Source of the DNA: Silene conica
Taxonomy: Eukaryota; Streptophyta; Magnoliopsida; Caryophyllales; Caryophyllaceae
Assembly (NCBI GenBank): GCA_029255685.2
Contig: CM055320.2
Coordinates: forward strand, 11,580,614-11,644,613
DNA length: 64,000 nt
Reading direction: 5' to 3'
Shown here in pieces: positions 63,001 to 64,000 of this stretch. Position numbers and translations under genes: made by a program. The notes under the pieces are model-generated. The model was not told the origin of the DNA. It was given only the letters and a program-made list of their open reading frames with translations, and did not search any database. Position 1 is the first letter of the stretch; the number at the start of each line of letters is the position of its first letter.

Positions 63001-63508
63001 TGCAATTCAAACATCAAAACAAAGTCAGAATAGTATTTTTTACTCTCAAAGGATGCTATACTACGTGATTTTATGAATAGCTACATTAATAAGTAAGAAA
63101 CAAATGCACTTACTCTCAACAGTCCTCTCGGAAGTTACATACACAGGCTCGCCAGCTTCTCCATCAGGCGTCATGGGAGTAAACTTTGCAACAACGTAAT
63201 GACCAACTGCTCCTAATGGTATACGAATGGCCTACACAGCATTCATCAAAATGGCAACAAGCATAAGCACAAGAACAAAACAAATTCTCCTTGGGTTTCA
63301 CAAGCTTACAAAAAATAGCCCACCTTTGCAATCTTAGACATACTTAAGGCTTCAAGGCCATTCTCACCAGAAAAGGAAGAATAGCTAGATTTAAACCACT
63401 GAACTCTGCTGGCACTTTCTGTTCCTCCAGTGACTGTACCAGTTATAGTAACCTTATTTCCCTCTCTAAATTCACCAATTATCCTTAGGTTTATTACCCT
63501 TGGGGGAG
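41515..63508 (-). CDS. AIR9: AIR9 microtubule-associated protein, C-terminal 926 residues (5' end beyond window)
   Basis: Twenty-one exons join in frame with GT/AG borders, in transcript order: 63324-63508, 63114-63231, 62594-62721, 61837-62014, 61635-61753, 60906-61074, 60613-60697, 60455-60528, 60234-60353, 59001-59196, 58794-58915, 48838-49045, 48568-48641, 46605-46743, 46250-46428, 45802-45957, 43847-43978, 43366-43424, 43230-43262 (33 bp), 43009-43140, 41515-41691. The product is a string of A9 repeats, each an Ig-like unit with the pattern P-x-L-x-I-x-G-x(3)-EG then GG-x-EG-x-S-x(3)-W-[FY]. Eight are visible, including SITGDYVEGEMLTASYGYIG and YFGGHEGSSLFSWYRES. A distinct C-terminal domain follows, with RMYEANVDDVGYRLVAVYTP, RILEINRKRVKVVKPGSKTS and ELFRNDQHRLRVVVDGEHEV. 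In Arabidopsis AIR9 decorates cortical microtubules, the preprophase band and the division site. The N-terminal basic and leucine-rich part must lie upstream of 64000. No lesion is seen, although introns carry many transposons, above all the 9.75-kb intron 49046-58793. Confidence 0.95.
41930..42180. other. GC-rich low-complexity block in last AIR9 intron
   Basis: A G-rich run (GTCGTCGGTTG, GGGAGGGAGGGGAGGAGG types) sits in the 1.3-kb intron 41692-43008. It has short spurious open frames on both strands and no recognised protein. I read it as a transposon fragment or simple sequence. Confidence 0.4.
44045..45095. mobile_element. Possible Tourist-like element with a nested Stowaway MITE
   Basis: The left end GGCCTTGTTTGGAAAGGGG and the reverse complement of the right end, GGCCTTATTTGGATACAAAG, form an imperfect inverted pair. 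It is followed by purine-rich sequence as in the MITE at 13115-13410. The flanks do not give a clean TTA/TAA duplication. Length would be about 1.05 kb. It lies in the AIR9 intron 43979-45801. Confidence 0.5.
44546..44741. mobile_element. Stowaway MITE
   Basis: The ends are CTCCCTCCGATTTTCTGTG on the left and CACAAAAAATCGGAGAGAG on the right, inverted and nearly perfect, flanked by TA at 44544-44545 and 44742-44743. The arms continue inward with TTATTCC and GGAACAA. This is the classic Tc1/Mariner Stowaway form, 196 bp, nested inside the larger inverted-end element at 44045-45095. Confidence 0.88.
45229..45629 (-). mobile_element. TRIM retroelement with one truncated LTR
   Basis: A full 216-bp LTR at 45229-45444 begins TGTAACAACCCGACCC and ends GGGGTGTTACA. 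A second copy at 45526-45629 repeats only the right 104 bp, with one or two changes. The target duplication AGCAC is at 45224-45228 and 45630-45634. AACTCCCCCACTT after the first LTR is the complement of a polypurine tract, so the element reads on the minus strand. The deletion removed the inner end of its 5' LTR and the primer site. No coding. It sits inside an AIR9 intron. Confidence 0.85.
46812..47010. repeat. Dispersed AT-rich repeat, inverted copy of 15-210
   Basis: This is the reverse complement of 15-210, as shown by ATAAAACTCAAAAAAGTAAC and AACTTAGTTAAATTGAG. It lies in the AIR9 intron 46744-48567. The remainder of that intron, 47011-48567, shows no feature I can support. Confidence 0.5.
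50278..50766 (-). pseudogene. Copia pol remnant: end of reverse transcriptase and RNase H
   Basis: The minus strand encodes LKQAPREWRSEIDSYFLNNG, a Copia RT block, and after a deletion EAVYTSATKRATKAACEVVW. A frame change then leads to the RNase H block TIFRDNMSTIALAKNLIFHA followed by RTKHIEIRHHFIRNLV. The stop, the frameshift and the lost central RT make it non-functional. Confidence 0.85.
50956..51198 (+). mobile_element. TRIM-like element, family C copy 1
   Basis: A 72-bp LTR at 51127-51198 (TAATAGAAATATTAATAATA to CATCTATCA) is preceded by a purine tract GAGTGAGGGAACG. At the other end only 19 bp of LTR remain, TGAGATGGTTCATCTATCA at 50956-50974. ATCAC occurs on both sides (50951-50955 and 51199-51203), which looks like a target duplication but is odd beside a truncated LTR. 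The interior shares CTTGACCGAAGGTCAAGGG and TTCGAATCCTG with the copies at 54 and 61 kb. Confidence 0.65.
51765..52599. mobile_element. MULE fold-back element, inverted arms near 290 bp, 9-bp target duplication
   Basis: The left arm begins GGGTTTTTTGTCTAACACC and the right arm ends with its complement, GGTGTTAGACAAAAAACCC. The pairing continues for about 290 bp through TTTGGCCAAA, AGTTTTAGCGTTTGTGATGG and CGAGGTCGGTTTAGAGTG. TTGTTATTT occurs at 51756-51764 and 52600-52608. Each arm opens with three or four tandem copies of a 28-bp ACACCACCTTTAA unit. No transposase. A transcript of the intron could form a long hairpin here. Confidence 0.95.
53946..54343 (+). mobile_element. TRIM-like element, family C copy 2
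   Basis: CCTAAGATAGAATCATCTAA through AATATAAAAGTCTCA occurs at about 53949-54040 and 54250-54343. TGGTATCAGAGCC (54042-54054), a methionine-tRNA primer site, follows the first copy. GAGTGAGGGAGCG precedes the second LTR, which opens TATTAGGAATATTAATAATA at 54192. The first LTR lacks about 55 bp of its start. The interior has GTGACCGAAGGTCAC and GGGTTCGAATCCTGG, a stem and a B-box-like word reminiscent of a tRNA. Confidence 0.75.
54605..54958 (-). pseudogene. Copia gag remnant, C-terminal part
   Basis: The minus strand reads VLQKEFQGN, a stop, then NFDNLSMKDDETIPYVCSHT and RVVEKVLRSLNSKFDYIVAA. This is the UBN2-type gag of plant Copia elements. Its N-terminal continuation lies at 57460-57705 on the far side of an inserted LTR. 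Confidence 0.85.
56879..57019. repeat. 27-bp minisatellite, five units
   Basis: GCGGAGTTTATTTGGCGTTG plus GATCGGT repeats every 27 bp from 56879, with single changes (GATTATT in unit two, GGTGTT in unit five). It lies inside the LTR insertion. Because 27 is divisible by three it creates repetitive open frames that are not genes. Confidence 0.95.
57036..57077. repeat. TA dinucleotide microsatellite
   Basis: About 20 TA units follow the minisatellite within the same LTR. Confidence 0.95.
57460..57705 (-). pseudogene. Copia gag remnant, N-terminal part
   Basis: The minus strand reads FEGTYYDYWYGQIKFFFISE and GLLELFEIVYEDPPP, the usual opening of Copia gag, followed in another frame by ENVKNDAKALHYIHQGVSYM. 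The fragment stops at the TCTTT target site, and the reading resumes beyond the inserted LTR at 54958. Confidence 0.85.
58463..58786. repeat. 162-bp tandem duplication beside an AIR9 exon
   Basis: CATCCAAGTGCTTCTACGAT begins at 58463 and 58625. Both copies continue with AAATTGTGCACTTG and GGTACCATGGTCCACAGCCA or a close variant. The second copy ends about 10 bp before the donor side of the AIR9 exon 58794-58915. Confidence 0.88.
59750..60000. repeat. hAT-like subterminal repeat fragment in AIR9 intron
   Basis: Words such as CATGTCCGACACGTGTCAGA, GGACACGACACGTCCC and CATGTCGTGTTGACAC recur here and recall the GACACGGGTACGG repeats at 5743-5905. No ends were resolved. Confidence 0.35.
61204..61384 (+). 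mobile_element. TRIM-like element, family C copy 3, 3' half missing
   Basis: The LTR at 61204-61275 reads TAATAGGAATATTAATAATA to CAATCTATCA and directly touches TGGTATCAGAGCC (61276-61288), a methionine-tRNA primer site. The interior repeats GTGACCAAAGGTCAC and GGGTTGGAATCCTGG. A C(14)A(13) run at about 61329-61355 interrupts it, and sequence stops matching after GCACACGGTA. It is the clearest view of the LTR/primer-site boundary in this family. Confidence 0.75.
62919..62997 (+). mobile_element. Very short 5'-truncated SINE with 21-bp target duplication
   Basis: The 79-bp insert carries CCCCAAATCATTTTGGGACT and ends in a TTG repeat tail. TATTGCAATTCAAACATCAAA lies on both sides, at 62898-62918 and 62998-63018, a perfect 21-bp duplication. 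A TTG tail and a long duplication are typical of plant SINEs moved by LINE enzymes. The polymerase III boxes are absent, so it is dead on arrival. It lies in the AIR9 intron 62722-63113. Confidence 0.88.
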
Positions 63509-64000
63509 CTGAAAAATTAAAACAAATGAGAATAATATTTTTCACAACCTACACTTCATGTTATGACTTATTAATCCATGCAATTCGTAAGGGATTAGTT
63601 TTCAAGCTTTATGAACTATAAATTAAGCACATTGCCAAAATATTAAAAACACAACATTTTGGAAAAGCAGAAATTTTTTTCAGTTTCTCACTAAATTAAA
63701 CCTTGGATTGGGAGTTAAGGAAGGTAATGGATTCAAGTTATCAAATATGAAAGCTATAAAAACCAAAGCAGTCCCTAGAACCTCAAGACCAGTAGCACTA
63801 AACTAAATCACTAATCAAAATTGTGCTAAAACTTGTTTTTATATTTCTCGTTGTAGCAAGTTACATTTCCTTTAGATAAGCAATCTAGTGAGTGATCATG
63901 TGACCATAGGCATAACAGAAGAAGGGCAAAAATGTAATCAAGCCCATGGACTAATGTTGATGCATCATTCGCAAATAAAGCAACAACAATATAGCTTTGG
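63509..64000 (-). other. AIR9 intron running out of the window
   Basis: The exon 63324-63508 has its acceptor at 63509. No further coding is seen up to the window edge, so the upstream exons lie outside. Confidence 0.7.

Overview
The window is nuclear DNA from a flowering plant, most likely a eudicot. Its genes have many short exons with GT/AG introns. The three genes (LAZ1-like, SAPS-domain, AIR9) are plant or plant-typical families. The space between and inside them is filled with plant transposons: hAT, MULE, Tourist, Stowaway, TRIM, Copia, Gypsy, LINE and SINE. I could not identify the species.

Layout. 1-5.4 kb is AT-rich and gene-free, with a 517-bp tandem duplication and Helitron-like edges. 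5.4-9.2 kb holds a small hAT-like MITE, a broken hAT transposase on the minus strand and a very young TRIM retroelement. 9.3-11.25 kb is two abutting tandem arrays (100-bp and about 132-bp units). 12.1-22.2 kb is an intact 8-exon gene for a seven-helix DUF300/LAZ1 membrane protein. 23.6-32.9 kb, same strand, is the 3' two thirds of a SAPS-domain (PP6 regulatory subunit) gene; it has no N-terminal exons and one frameshift. A possible mitochondrial-like insert lies exactly where the missing exons should be. 33-41.5 kb is gene-free and holds a Gypsy-type LTR, a Copia LTR with primer site, a LINE 3' end and a hAT MITE. 41.5-63.5 kb, minus strand, is the last 21 exons (926 residues) of AIR9, a microtubule-associated protein; its 5' part lies beyond 64 kb. 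SAPS and AIR9 are tail to tail.

The 9.75-kb AIR9 intron at 49046-58793 is a nest of elements. A decayed minus-strand Copia element carries gag and pol remnants. Its gag is split by a 2.5-kb LTR with a clean 5-bp target duplication. A MULE fold-back element with 9-bp duplications and two TRIM copies also sit there.

The three genes do not form a pathway. I found no CRISPR array, no complete tRNA or rRNA gene, and no convincing new biological system. The value of the window is in exact transposon boundaries, a probable gene-breaking event and a large tolerated intron.
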